Assembly: GCF_019459305.1 (NCBI RefSeq)
Contig: NZ_JAIBES010000057.1
Coordinates: 1-43,599, forward strand
Length of the DNA stretch: 43,599 nucleotides
Direction: 5' to 3'
DNA from: Sphingopyxis sp.
GTDB lineage: Bacteria > Pseudomonadota > Alphaproteobacteria > Sphingomonadales > Sphingomonadaceae
Shown: positions 36,106 to 43,599 of the stretch, one piece after another
Numbering within the stretch: the stretch's first letter is position 1
How the letters are laid out: each line of letters opens with the position of its first letter
Made by a program: the position numbers and the translations under genes
The notes under the pieces: generated by a model
Databases searched by the model: none
What the model was told of the DNA's origin: nothing
The model's input: the letters and a program-made list of their open reading frames with translations, nothing else

Positions 36106-36281
36106 AAGACAAGTTCGAACGCCACAAACAGCCGTGGACGCCAACCGAGATCGACAAACTGCATACGCTCGCCAAAAAAGGCATGCCGCTGAAGTCGATC
36201 GCCAAAGCGCTGACCCGCAGCGAGGAATCGGTGAAGGCGCGCGCCAAGGCCGACAGCCTGCCAATCGCGAAGCTGCACTGA
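36102..36281 (+). CDS. Small SANT/Myb-like or HTH protein
   Basis: A 59-residue basic protein, MKDKFERHKQPWTPTEIDKL, then HTLAKKGMPLKSIAKALTRS and EESVKARAKADSLPIAKLH. The WTPTEIDKL-x-LAKKG-P-KSIAKAL-RSEESVKARA pattern resembles the Myb/SANT-like or helix-turn-helix fold of small DNA-binding proteins seen in alphaproteobacteria. It overlaps the Gre-like gene by four bases and is probably translated with it, so a common role in transcription is possible. Function is not established. Confidence 0.7.
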   Translation: MKDKFERHKQPWTPTEIDKLHTLAKKGMPLKSIAKALTRSEESVKARAKADSLPIAKLH

Positions 36282-36287
36282 GGCACC

Positions 36288-37466
36288 ATGTCCACAACCG
36301 AATTTGATGCCATCGTGCTGGGTGCCGGCGCGGCCGGGTTGATGTGCGCCGCGGTTGCGGGTCAACGCGGGCGGCGTGTGCTGTTGCTCGACCACGCCGA
36401 CCAGGTGGGGAAAAAGATCCTGATCTCGGGCGGCGGGCGGTGCAATTTCACCAATGTGAACACCGCGCCCGACCGCTTTATCTCGGCGAACCCGCATTTC
36501 GCCAAATCGGCGCTCGCCCGCTACACCCCCGCCGATTTCATCGCGCTCGTCGATCGCTATGGCATCGCGTATCACGAAAAGACGCTGGGCCAGCTGTTCT
36601 GCGACGGGTCGGCGAAACAGATCGTCGCGATACTGTTGGAGGAGGCAGCCAATGGCGGGGTCGACGTCCGCACCGGCCAGCCGGTGCGTGATGTCACGCA
36701 CGCCGACGCTAAGTTCACCGTCCGCTTCGGCGACGCCAGCTTTTCCGCGCCCGCTCTCGTCATCGCCACCGGCGGCCCGTCGATCCCGCAGATGGGCGCG
36801 ACCGGCTTCGCCTATGACCTCGCGCGCCAGTTCGGTCTCAAGGTCGTCGAGCCGCGCCCCGCGCTCGTCCCGCTCACGCTTGGCGGCGACGATGTGCTGT
36901 TCCGAGAATTGTCGGGCATTGCAGCGCCGGTCGAGGCGCGCGCGGGCAAGACGGCGTTTCGCGAAGCGGCACTCTTCACGCATCGTGGGCTCTCGGGTCC
37001 GGCGATTCTGCAAGCCAGCAGCTATTGGCGTCACGGAGAGCCCGTCACGATCGATTTCCTGCCCGACGCGCCAAAAGACTGGCTGCTCGAAGCCAAGCGC
37101 AGCCGTCCGCGCACCACCCTGCGCGCCGCGCTGGGCGCGATGCTCCCCGATCGCCTCGCCGAAACGCTCGCCGAACGCCTTGCCCTCCCCGGCGAACTCG
37201 CCGCGCAAACCGACCGCAAACTTGCTGATGCCGAATCGCGTCTCGCGCGCTGGGATTTCTGCCCCAATGGCACCGAAGGCTTCGCCAAAGCGGAGGTTAC
37301 CGTGGGCGGAATTTCGACCGCCAGCCTGTCGTCGCAAACAATGGTGGCCAAAACCGTTCCAAACCTCTATGCGGTCGGCGAGGCCGTAGATGTCACAGGG
37401 TGGTTAGGCGGCTATAATTTTCAATGGGCCTGGGCAAGCGGACACGCTGCCGGACAGGTGATTTAA
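36288..37466 (+). CDS. HI0933-family (BaiN/YhiN-like) FAD-dependent oxidoreductase
   Basis: A 392-residue flavoprotein. The N-terminal Rossmann motif is VLGAGAAGLMCAAVAGQRG, followed by the family signature KKILISGGGRCNFTN near residue 40. Middle and end segments include ALVIATGGPSIPQMGATGF, AALFTHRGLSGPAILQASSY, FAKAEVTVGGIST and the FAD-closing LYAVGEAVDVTGWLGGYNFQ with WAWASGHAAG. Relatives act on ene-type or dihydro substrates, but the family is mostly uncharacterised. It starts six bases past the small HTH gene, with the ribosome site overlapping that stop. The DEAD-box helicase gene follows after a 65-base gap. Confidence 0.92.
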   Translation: MSTTEFDAIVLGAGAAGLMCAAVAGQRGRRVLLLDHADQVGKKILISGGGRCNFTNVNTAPDRFISANPHFAKSALARYTPADFIALVDRYGIAYHEKTLGQLFCDGSAKQIVAILLEEAANGGVDVRTGQPVRDVTHADAKFTVRFGDASFSAPALVIATGGPSIPQMGATGFAYDLARQFGLKVVEPRPALVPLTLGGDDVLFRELSGIAAPVEARAGKTAFREAALFTHRGLSGPAILQASSYWRHGEPVTIDFLPDAPKDWLLEAKRSRPRTTLRAALGAMLPDRLAETLAERLALPGELAAQTDRKLADAESRLARWDFCPNGTEGFAKAEVTVGGISTASLSSQTMVAKTVPNLYAVGEAVDVTGWLGGYNFQWAWASGHAAGQVI

Positions 37467-37531
37467 GCCCATTGAGCCCCTTCTATCGGCCCGTCACCGC
37501 ACCGGTGACCGCCTATGTTATTGAGATAATA

Positions 37532-39400
37532 ATGACTTTCGAAAATATTTCCCCCGTCCTTTCGGACGCTCTGACCGCGCGCGGCTATGAAGCGCTCACC
37601 CCTGTTCAATCGCAAGTCAGCGAAGATCAGGCCAAGGGCCGCGACCTGCTCGTTTCCGCCCAGACCGGGTCGGGCAAGACCGTCGCGTTCGGCCTCGCGA
37701 TGGGTGACGAGCTGCTCGAAGATGGCCGTATGCCCTACGCGACCTCGCCGCTCGCGCTGATCATCGCTCCGACCCGCGAACTCGCGCTGCAGGTCAGCCG
37801 TGAGCTCAGCTGGCTCTATGCCAAGGCTGGCGCGCGCATTGCGACCTGCGTCGGCGGCATGGACGCCAGCAAGGAACGCCGCGCGCTTGGTCAGGGCGTG
37901 CAGATCGTCGTCGGCACCCCCGGGCGCCTGCGCGATCACCTCGAACGCGGCGCGCTCGACCTCTCGGCGCTGCGGGTCGCGGTACTCGACGAAGCCGACG
38001 AAATGCTCGACATGGGCTTTCGCGACGATCTTGAGGAAATACTCGACGGTACCCCCGCCACCCGCCGCACGCTCTTGTTCTCGGCGACGATCCCCAACCC
38101 GATCGTGCAACTCGCCAAGCGTTACCAGACGAACGCGCTGCGCATTTCAACCGTTGGCCAGGACCGCGGCCATGGCGATATTGCCTATCAAGCCGTCACC
38201 GTCGCCCCCGCCGACATCGAAGGCGCGGTCGTCAACCTGCTCCGTTTGCATGACGCCGAAACGGCGATGCTGTTCTGCGCGACGCGCGACAATGTCCGCC
38301 GCCTACACGCGAGCCTGGTCGAGCGCGGTTTCGCCGCGGTCGCGCTGTCGGGCGAGCATAGCCAGAACGAGCGCAACGCCGCGCTGCAGGCGCTCCGCGA
38401 TCGCCGCGCCAAAGTCTGCGTCGCGACCGACGTCGCCGCGCGCGGTATCGATCTGCCAACGCTCAGCCTGGTCGTCCACGTTGAAATCCCCCGCGATGCT
38501 GAAGCATTACAGCATCGTTCGGGCCGCACCGGTCGCGCGGGCAAAAAGGGTACCGCGGTCATCATCGTCCCCTATCCGCGCCGCCGCCGCGTTGACGGCA
38601 TGCTGCGCGGCGCCCGGATCGAGGCCGAATGGATGGACGCTCCGACCGCCGCCGACGTGCGCAAGCGTGATCAGGAACGGTTGATGGAGAAATTGCTGAC
38701 CCCCGTCGAGCATGAGCCCGAAGATATCGAATTGGCGCAGCGCTTGATGGCCGAACGCACCCCCGAGGACATCGCCGCTTCGCTCGTCCAGGCGCACCGC
38801 GCGCTGATGCCGCCGCCAGAGGATCTGATCGACAACGGCCCGCGCGGCCGCGACACCGCCGGTCGGCCCGAACGCGGCGAACGCTTCGAGCGTCCGGAAC
38901 GCGGCGCCGGTGGCGATCAGCGCGAAGGGTTCGAGGACAGCGTCTGGTTCCGCCTCAACATCGGCCGTCACCAGAATGCCGATCCGCGCTGGATCCTGCC
39001 CCTGCTCTGCCGCCGCGGCCATGTCAGCAAGAACGAGATCGGCGCGATCCGCATCGGTCCCAAGGAAACGATGTTCAACATCCCGCGCGCCATTGCCGAT
39101 CGTTTTGCCGAGGCGGTGATCCGCAGCGCCAACGAAGATGGCGAAGACGACAGCGGCGTCGCGATCACCCCCGCACCCGACGGCCCGACCTATCCGCCGC
39201 GCCGCGATAAAGGCGGACATGGGGGCGGCCATAGCGGCCCGCGCGACGGCGCCCCGCGCAGCACGCTGGGCCGCGCGCCCGGCGGCGATCGCAGCTATGG
39301 CGATCGTCCGCGTGGTCCCGGTGGCCCCGGCGGCAAGCCCACCGATCGTTACAAGCCCAAACCCTTCGGCCAGCGCAGCCCGCGCCGTCCTTCGAAGTAA
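37532..39400 (+). CDS. DEAD-box RNA helicase with DbpA-type RNA-binding domain
   Basis: A 622-residue ATP-dependent RNA helicase. The core shows the Q motif (LTPVQSQV), AQTGSGKTVAFGLAM, PTRELALQVS, LDEADEMLDMGFRDDL, SATIPNPIVQ, the second RecA domain with VATDVAARGIDLP and HRSGRTGRAGKKG. The C-terminal third has a DbpA-like RNA-binding fold (SVWFRLNIGRHQNADPRWIL, RGHVSKNEIGAIRI) and a Gly/Arg/Pro-rich tail. This suggests ribosome assembly or cold-stress RNA remodelling, as for DeaD. The ATG at 37532 is the family start; a small hairpin (GTCACCG, loop CAC, CGGTGAC, 37493-37509) lies in the leader. Confidence 0.95.
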   Translation: MTFENISPVLSDALTARGYEALTPVQSQVSEDQAKGRDLLVSAQTGSGKTVAFGLAMGDELLEDGRMPYATSPLALIIAPTRELALQVSRELSWLYAKAGARIATCVGGMDASKERRALGQGVQIVVGTPGRLRDHLERGALDLSALRVAVLDEADEMLDMGFRDDLEEILDGTPATRRTLLFSATIPNPIVQLAKRYQTNALRISTVGQDRGHGDIAYQAVTVAPADIEGAVVNLLRLHDAETAMLFCATRDNVRRLHASLVERGFAAVALSGEHSQNERNAALQALRDRRAKVCVATDVAARGIDLPTLSLVVHVEIPRDAEALQHRSGRTGRAGKKGTAVIIVPYPRRRRVDGMLRGARIEAEWMDAPTAADVRKRDQERLMEKLLTPVEHEPEDIELAQRLMAERTPEDIAASLVQAHRALMPPPEDLIDNGPRGRDTAGRPERGERFERPERGAGGDQREGFEDSVWFRLNIGRHQNADPRWILPLLCRRGHVSKNEIGAIRIGPKETMFNIPRAIADRFAEAVIRSANEDGEDDSGVAITPAPDGPTYPPRRDKGGHGGGHSGPRDGAPRSTLGRAPGGDRSYGDRPRGPGGPGGKPTDRYKPKPFGQRSPRRPSK

Positions 39401-39413
39401 ACTCGGCCTCTTT

Positions 39414-39509
39414 CGTCATTACGGCCCCGGCGAAAGCAGGAGGTAGCAATCCAGAGCCGTCTTGCACCATTCTGGATTGCCGCGTCGTCGTCGGCTCCTC
39501 GCAATGACG
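39414..39509. repeat. Palindromic intergenic repeat, family A, copy 3
   Basis: CGTCATTACGGCCCCGGCGA, then AGCAATCCAGAGCC faces TCTGGATTGCCGCGTCGTCG and TCGGCTCCTCGCAATGACG. The left arm is degenerate. It lies between the helicase and quinone oxidoreductase genes. Confidence 0.75.
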
Positions 39510-39583
39510 CGCGAAGTGATCGCACCACCCTTGCGTCCTGCCGCTCGGCCCACCAGATGGATCGGACAGCAGGAGAGCGGCGC

Positions 39584-40567
39584 ATGCAAGCCATCGAAGC
39601 CATTATCGAAAGCCAGGGCGGACCTGAGGTCATCGACTGGCACGAGGTAGCGCTTGGCGAACCCGGCCCCGGCCAGGTGTTGCTGCGCCAAACCGCGGTC
39701 GGGCTCAACTATCTCGATACCTATCACCGCGACGGTACCTATCCCGTCCCACTGCCCAGCGGCCTTGGTGTCGAATCCGCCGGAGAAGTGATCGCCGTCG
39801 GCGACGGCGTCCACGGCTTCCAGCCCGGCGATCGCGCCGCGACCTTCGGCCCCGAGCGCACGGCCTATGCCAGCGCGAGGTTGGTTAGCGCAGCGTCGCT
39901 GTTCAAGCTGCCCCCCACTATCGACGACGAAACCGCCGCGGCCGCGCTCCTGAAAGCGTGCACAGTGGAAATGCTGATCGAACGATGCGCCAAGGTCGAG
40001 GCAGGCTGGCCGGTGCTGGTCCACGCCGCCGCGGGCGGGGTCGGACTGATCCTCGTCCAGTGGCTGAAGGCGATCGGCGCGACCGTCATCGGTACTGTCA
40101 GCACCGAGGCAAAAGCGCACGCCGCGCGCGAGGCCGGCGCCGATCACGTTTTGATGTACAAAAGCGACGACGTCGCCGCGCATGTCCGCGAAATCACCGA
40201 CGGCCAGGGCGTGCCCGTGACCTTCGACGGCATCGGCATGGCGACATGGGACGTATCGCTTAAGGCGACCGCGCGGCGCGGCTTGATTGTCAGCTATGGC
40301 AATGCCGGTGGGCCGGTGACCGGGGTGAACCTGGGCGTGCTCGCGCGGCATGGCTCGCAATTCGTCACCCGCCCCACCCTGTTCGACTATTATCTCCATG
40401 CAGGCGAACGCGCCGCGGGCGCGGCGCGCGTGTTCGAGATGATCGAGAGCGGCGCGGTGAAGATTACCGTCGGGCAGCGTTACTCGTTGCAGGATGCGGC
40501 AAGGGCGCATGCCGATTTGCAAGCGGGGCGCACGACAGGCTCGACGCTGCTGATACCAGAGCATTGA
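39584..40567 (+). CDS. qor: Zinc-free quinone oxidoreductase (NADPH:quinone reductase, MDR family)
   Basis: A 327-residue medium-chain reductase of the QOR type. It has the GroES-like N-terminal domain with GLNYLDTYHRDGTYPVPLPS and GVESAGEVIAVGDGV. The Rossmann motif AAAGGVGLILVQWLKAIGATVIG is near residue 145, and ADHVLMYKSDD follows the second strand. There are no zinc-binding cysteines. Members reduce quinones or enones with NADPH. The ATG at 39584 has the ribosome site AGGAGAG. It stands between two repeat elements and is convergent with the S-formylglutathione hydrolase gene. Confidence 0.93.
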   Translation: MQAIEAIIESQGGPEVIDWHEVALGEPGPGQVLLRQTAVGLNYLDTYHRDGTYPVPLPSGLGVESAGEVIAVGDGVHGFQPGDRAATFGPERTAYASARLVSAASLFKLPPTIDDETAAAALLKACTVEMLIERCAKVEAGWPVLVHAAAGGVGLILVQWLKAIGATVIGTVSTEAKAHAAREAGADHVLMYKSDDVAAHVREITDGQGVPVTFDGIGMATWDVSLKATARRGLIVSYGNAGGPVTGVNLGVLARHGSQFVTRPTLFDYYLHAGERAAGAARVFEMIESGAVKITVGQRYSLQDAARAHADLQAGRTTGSTLLIPEH

Positions 40568-40570
40568 TAA

Positions 40571-40660
40571 CGTTGCCCCCGCGACGGCGGGGCCGTTGTC
40601 GGCCTTACCTTTCGTCGCTGAGTAAACTTCCAGCGGTCCCCGCCTTCGCGGGGGCGACGA
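40571..40660. repeat. Palindromic intergenic repeat, family E
   Basis: CGTTGCCCCCGCGACGGCGG (from 40571) pairs with CCCCGCCTTCGCGGGGGCGA (from 40639) around a central part. Shorter arms of the same sequence occur at 19824-19866. It lies between the convergent qor and S-formylglutathione hydrolase genes and touches the latter's stop codon. Confidence 0.75.
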
Positions 40661-41509
40661 TCACGCCTTCAACCGCTCCGCATGCCACCCAACATGCTCG
40701 GCCAGAAAGGTCGAGATGAAATAATAGCTATGGTCATACCCCGGCTGCATCCGGATCTCGGCCTTCTGCCCCGTCCGCTCACACGCTTCGACCAGCAAAT
40801 GCGTCTTGAGCTGATCGGTCAGGAAATTATCGGCGTCGCCCTGATCGACGAGTAAATCGGCCACGCGCGCGCCGTTCGCGATCAACGCGCAGGCGTCATA
40901 AACGCCCCATGCCGCGCGATCCTCGCCGAGATAGTTCGATAACGCCTTCTCACCCCAAGGGCATTGCAGCGGCGCGACGATCGGTGAGAAGGCCGATACG
41001 GAGCGAAACCGATCGGGCGTACGCAGCGCCACCGTTAGCGCGCCGTGCCCGCCCATAGAATGGCCGGTAATCCCCTGTCGCGTCATGTCGGCGGCAGCGA
41101 ATTCGCGCAGGATCAGCGAGGGCAGTTCGTCCTCGATGTAGGACCGCATCCGGTAGTTCTTCGCCCAGGGTTCTTCGGTCGCATCGACATAAAAGCCCGC
41201 GCCCAGCCCGAAATCCCAGGCTCCCTCGGGATCATCGGGAACACCCTCACCGCGCGGCGATGTATCGGGCGCGATAAAGATCACGCCTTGTTCGGTGCAG
41301 GCGGCGCGATATTCGCCCTTTTCCATCACATTGGCATGGGTGCAGGTCAGCCCCGACAGATACCAGAGCACCGGCAGCTTCGCGCCTTCCTCGTGGTCGG
41401 GAATGAAGACCGCAAAGGTCATCTCGGTGCCGGTGGTCGCGCTGGCGTGCTTGTACACGCCTTGCGTACCGCCATGGCTGCGAACGGTGGAGAGGGTTTC
41501 GATGGTCAT
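40661..41509 (-). CDS. fghA: S-formylglutathione hydrolase
   Basis: A 282-residue esterase D-type hydrolase that splits S-formylglutathione to glutathione and formate, the second step of glutathione-dependent formaldehyde detoxification. It has LPVLWYLSGLTCTHANVMEK with the oxyanion-hole LSGLTC, the nucleophile serine in GITGHSMGGHGALTVAL near residue 147, the Asp of VDQGDADNFL and the His of PGYDHSYYFI near residue 258. Its start overlaps the YbaK-like gene (ATGA), and the formaldehyde dehydrogenase gene is nearby at the window end. This grouping supports the assignment. Confidence 0.95.
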   Translation of the reverse strand: MTIETLSTVRSHGGTQGVYKHASATTGTEMTFAVFIPDHEEGAKLPVLWYLSGLTCTHANVMEKGEYRAACTEQGVIFIAPDTSPRGEGVPDDPEGAWDFGLGAGFYVDATEEPWAKNYRMRSYIEDELPSLILREFAAADMTRQGITGHSMGGHGALTVALRTPDRFRSVSAFSPIVAPLQCPWGEKALSNYLGEDRAAWGVYDACALIANGARVADLLVDQGDADNFLTDQLKTHLLVEACERTGQKAEIRMQPGYDHSYYFISTFLAEHVGWHAERLKA

Positions 41510-42012
41510 GGATTATCCTGCACGGGAATGGTGGCGACCATAGGATCATGCCCCCAATGGCGCAGCAGGTCCAGTATCGCACCGCCTGCCAGCGCAAGCG
41601 TCGCGGTGTTGCGCAGCGGGTGGACGTTGACCGGATCGGCGTCGGCCAGCGGAGCGTCGAGCACCACGGTGATACTCCCCGGCGCCGCATTGATCGCCGC
41701 GAGTGGGGTCACCGAACCCGGTGCAATACCGAGCAGGCGCTCCATATCTGCCGCTTTGCCGAAACTAACATGTTTGCACCCGATCGCGACGGGCAACCGC
41801 TTCAAATCGACCCGCGCATCGGACGGCACGGTGACCAGCCAATACGCCCCGCCCTTGTCCTTCAGGAACAGATTCTTGGTATGGGCGCCCGGCATCGCGG
41901 CGTGCACCGCATCGCTCTCCGCCACGGTGAACACCGCGTCATGGTCATGTTCGGCGAAGGGGATACCGAGCGCACACATGTCCGCTCGCAATCCCGCTTC
42001 GCCGCGCATCAT
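41506..42012 (-). CDS. YbaK/ProX-type aminoacyl-tRNA deacylase domain protein
   Basis: A 168-residue single-domain editing protein related to the insertion domain of prolyl-tRNA synthetase. It includes HAAMPGAHTKNLFLKDKGG with the conserved Lys, LVTVPSDARVDLKRLPVAIG and GSVTPLAAINA. Free-standing ProX (ProXp-ala) proteins hydrolyse Ala-tRNA(Pro) in the cytosol; specificity is inferred, not shown. It overlaps fghA by four bases and is downstream of the VOC gene. It has no clear link to formaldehyde metabolism, although the same neighbours are seen in related genomes, as far as I recall. Confidence 0.88.
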   Translation of the reverse strand: MMRGEAGLRADMCALGIPFAEHDHDAVFTVAESDAVHAAMPGAHTKNLFLKDKGGAYWLVTVPSDARVDLKRLPVAIGCKHVSFGKAADMERLLGIAPGSVTPLAAINAAPGSITVVLDAPLADADPVNVHPLRNTATLALAGGAILDLLRHWGHDPMVATIPVQDNP

Positions 42013-42025
42013 TCTTATCGTCCGC

Positions 42026-42403
42026 TTACAGGCGCTTCAGCGCACACAGCTTGTTGCCGTCGGGATCGCGCAGGTAGGCGAGGTAAAGCTGGCCAAAGCC
42101 GCCTTCGCGAACGCCCGGCGGGTCTTCGATGCTGGTGCCGCCCGCGGCGACGCCGGCATCGTGCCAGGCCTTGGCCTGCGCTTCGTCGGCCATCGCAAAC
42201 CCGATGGTGCAGCCATTGCCCGCGGTCGCCGGTTCGCCGTTGATCGGCGGCGTCACCAGGAACAAGCCGTCATTGTGCATATAGATCAGGCGGCCCTTGT
42301 CGTCCTGGATCCCCGGCTTGCCGCCGATCGCCTGGAAGGTCGCGTCATAAAATGCCTTGGCTTTCGCCACGTCGTTCGTGCCGACCATATTGTGACTGTA
42401 CAT
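42026..42403 (-). CDS. VOC-family (glyoxalase-like) protein
   Basis: A 125-residue vicinal-oxygen-chelate protein of the small glyoxalase/bleomycin-resistance type. It begins MYSHNMVGTNDVAKAKAFYDATF, and ends with QLYLAYLRDPDGNKLCAL, where an Asp-Pro-x-Gly turn is typical. A metal-binding His is visible near residue 4, and the usual Glu toward the end is less clear. It may process a glutathione adduct, given its place between purU and fghA, but no substrate can be assigned. It starts 51 bases past the purU stop. Confidence 0.88.
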   Translation of the reverse strand: MYSHNMVGTNDVAKAKAFYDATFQAIGGKPGIQDDKGRLIYMHNDGLFLVTPPINGEPATAGNGCTIGFAMADEAQAKAWHDAGVAAGGTSIEDPPGVREGGFGQLYLAYLRDPDGNKLCALKRL

Positions 42404-42454
42404 CGCTCTCTCCTATTTTCGTTGCGAATCGATACCGATCTTGTGCCAGCCTTG

Positions 42455-43315
42455 TCAGCGGAAGACCACCGTCTTGCGTCCGTCGATCAACACCCGCTGT
42501 TCGGCGACCCAGCGCACCGCTTTCGCCAGCACCTGCGCCTCGACATCGCGGCCGATGCGGATCAGATCCTCGACAGAATCGCGGTGATCGACGCGCTCGA
42601 CGGCCTGCTCGATAATCGGGCCTTCGTCGAGGTCGCTGGTCACGAAATGCGCCGTCGCGCCGATCAGCTTGACCCCGCGCTCCTGCGCCCGGTGATAGGG
42701 TTTGGCGCCCTTGAACCCAGGCAGGAAACTATGGTGGATATTGATGCAGCGCCCCGCCAGTTTCCCCGACATGTCCTGCGACAGCACTTGCATATAGCGC
42801 GCGAGCACCAGATAGTCGGCGCCGCTGCGCGCCATCAGGTCGAGGATGCGTTCTTCCTGCTCGGCGCGATTGGCGTCGCTGACCGGGAAATGGTGGAACG
42901 GCACGCCATGCCATTCGCTTAGCCGCCGCTGATGCTCGTGGTTCGACACGACCGCGACGATATCGATCGCGAGGTTACCGGTCGACCAGCGGTGGAGCAG
43001 GTCATTGAGGCAATGGCTGCCCTGCGACACCGCGATGACGAAGCGCGGCTTTGCGGCGCTGTCGCTGATCCGCGCGTCCATCGCAAAACGGTCGACGATC
43101 GGCGCGAACGCCGCCTGCACGCCCGCAAGCCCCTCAGGAAAGCTCGGCCCCGCGCCGCGGAAAGCAACGCGCATGAAGAAACGCCCCGAATCGAGGTCGG
43201 CATATTGCTGGCTGTCGAGAATGAAGCCGTCGCGCTCGGCGAGCAAGCCGGTAACGGCGGCGACAATGCCGACCGCATCGACGCAGCTGAAGGTCAGGAC
43301 ATAGGGTCCGGTCAA
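42455..43315 (-). CDS. purU: Formyltetrahydrofolate deformylase
   Basis: A 286-residue enzyme that hydrolyses 10-formyltetrahydrofolate to tetrahydrofolate and formate. An N-terminal ACT domain (YVLTFSCVDAVGIVAAVTGL, residues 4-80) senses a small molecule, usually methionine or glycine in relatives. The catalytic formyltransferase fold has LVLARYMQVLSQDM and the active-site NIHHSFLPGFKGAKPYHRA, then GATAHFVTSDLDEGPII with the catalytic Asp. Length is normal. Its place between the formaldehyde dehydrogenase and fghA makes sense, since both routes deliver formate. A family A repeat separates it from the dehydrogenase gene. Confidence 0.95.
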   Translation of the reverse strand: MTGPYVLTFSCVDAVGIVAAVTGLLAERDGFILDSQQYADLDSGRFFMRVAFRGAGPSFPEGLAGVQAAFAPIVDRFAMDARISDSAAKPRFVIAVSQGSHCLNDLLHRWSTGNLAIDIVAVVSNHEHQRRLSEWHGVPFHHFPVSDANRAEQEERILDLMARSGADYLVLARYMQVLSQDMSGKLAGRCINIHHSFLPGFKGAKPYHRAQERGVKLIGATAHFVTSDLDEGPIIEQAVERVDHRDSVEDLIRIGRDVEAQVLAKAVRWVAEQRVLIDGRKTVVFR

Positions 43316-43334
43316 TTCGATGCTCCCAAATTCA

Positions 43335-43418
43335 CGTCCATACGAGCGAAGCGAAGCAATTCAGGGCGGTTTACGCGGCTCTGGATTGCCGCGTCGCCTT
43401 CGGCTCCTCGCAATGACG
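43335..43418. repeat. Palindromic intergenic repeat, family A, copy 4
   Basis: CGTCCATACGAGCGAAGCGA with AGCAATTC faces GGATTGCCGCGTCGCCTTCG with GCTCCTCGCAATGACG around AGGGCGGTTTACGCGGC. It lies between purU and the upstream class III alcohol dehydrogenase gene. Confidence 0.85.
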
Positions 43419-43445
43419 AACCTTGGCTCCAAACGAAACTGCTTT

Positions 43446-43599
43446 TTAGTATACTACCACGCTTCGGATGCTCTCCCCCGCATGCATCAGCTCGAACCCC
43501 TTGTTGATGTCCTCCAGCCCCATGACATGGGTGATCATCGGGTCGATCTCGATCTTGCCGGTCATGTACATATCGACGATCTTCGGCACATCGGTGCGC
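43446..43599 (-). CDS. adhC: S-(hydroxymethyl)glutathione dehydrogenase / class III alcohol dehydrogenase, C-terminal part
   Basis: Only the last 51 residues are in the window, read on the minus strand as RTDVPKIVDMYMTGKIEID, PMITHVMGLEDINKGFELM and HAGESIRSVVVY before TAA. This tail is characteristic of class III alcohol dehydrogenase (FrmA/AdhC), which oxidises the spontaneous adduct of formaldehyde and glutathione to S-formylglutathione using NAD. The rest lies beyond 43599. Together with fghA it gives glutathione-dependent formaldehyde removal. Confidence 0.9.
   Translation of the reverse strand, partial: RTDVPKIVDMYMTGKIEIDPMITHVMGLEDINKGFELMHAGESIRSVVVY

Noticed and set aside
37278..37301. 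GTAACC with CGAA on the minus strand inside the HI0933-type gene
   Set aside because: The spacing is about 10 bases instead of 16, and no minus-strand gene lies downstream.
41045..42922. A 625-codon plus-strand open frame opposite purU, the VOC gene and fghA
   Set aside because: It spans several clearly supported minus-strand genes, and its translation shows no motif.
42956..42982. A further GTAACC on the minus strand inside purU, as a SigF promoter
   Set aside because: At 16-base spacing the downstream tetramer reads CGCG rather than CGAA, and no gene start follows at a sensible distance.

Overview
The window is high-GC chromosomal DNA from an alphaproteobacterium. I infer the order Sphingomonadales, perhaps a Sphingopyxis-like genome. 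The grounds are the codon use, the class II DAHP synthase, the RadA-CvpA neighbourhood, the SigF/NrsF-linked bufferin operon and dense palindromic intergenic repeats. This placement comes from pattern recognition and was not tested by a search. I see no rRNA or tRNA gene, no CRISPR array and no intact mobile element.

Layout. 1-620: the tail of a broken XRE-type regulator, a strong terminator and a small, possibly frameshifted ORF. 620-8,500: housekeeping genes (lipoprotein glycerophosphodiesterase, ArsC/Spx-like protein, Popeye-like membrane protein, class II DAHP synthase, M28 peptidase, CitE-like lyase, SPFH/NfeD pair). 8,600-12,800: a tightly packed minus-strand run radA-cvpA-NifU/IscU-like-CPA2 antiporter. 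13,000-19,800: carbon and acyl-CoA genes (fructose-6-phosphate aldolase-like, crotonase, thiolase-like protein, ALDH7-type dehydrogenase, acetyl-CoA synthetase). 19,870-25,200: the Anbu cluster, encoding a circularly permuted ATP-grasp protein, an alpha-E protein, a transglutaminase and the proteasome-like Anbu peptidase, followed closely by a secreted serine hydrolase. 25,300-29,200: a TSUP permease, secA, and a small secreted protein encoded just upstream of secA.

30,400-35,470 holds the most interesting locus. It is a bufferin (copper-binding RiPP) operon bufA-bufB-bufC-doxX, running without gaps into an ECF sigma factor (SigF type) and its NrsF membrane anti-sigma factor, then two GIN-domain (DUF2807) exported proteins. 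A GTAACC-N16-CGAA motif, the form I recall for Caulobacter SigF promoters, lies upstream of bufA. A second exact copy lies inside the end of bufC, just upstream of doxX-sigF-nrsF, which would give an autoregulatory loop. A perfect 13-bp inverted repeat covers the ribosome binding site of the first GIN gene and could separate read-through expression from local expression.

35,600-43,599: GreA/GreB-like factor with a small HTH partner, HI0933-type flavoprotein, DEAD-box helicase, quinone oxidoreductase, then a one-carbon/formaldehyde group (class III alcohol dehydrogenase cut by the window end, purU, VOC protein, YbaK/ProX deacylase, S-formylglutathione hydrolase). At least five kinds of palindromic intergenic elements are scattered through the window. 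One is present in four copies, including a copy inside the Anbu operon.
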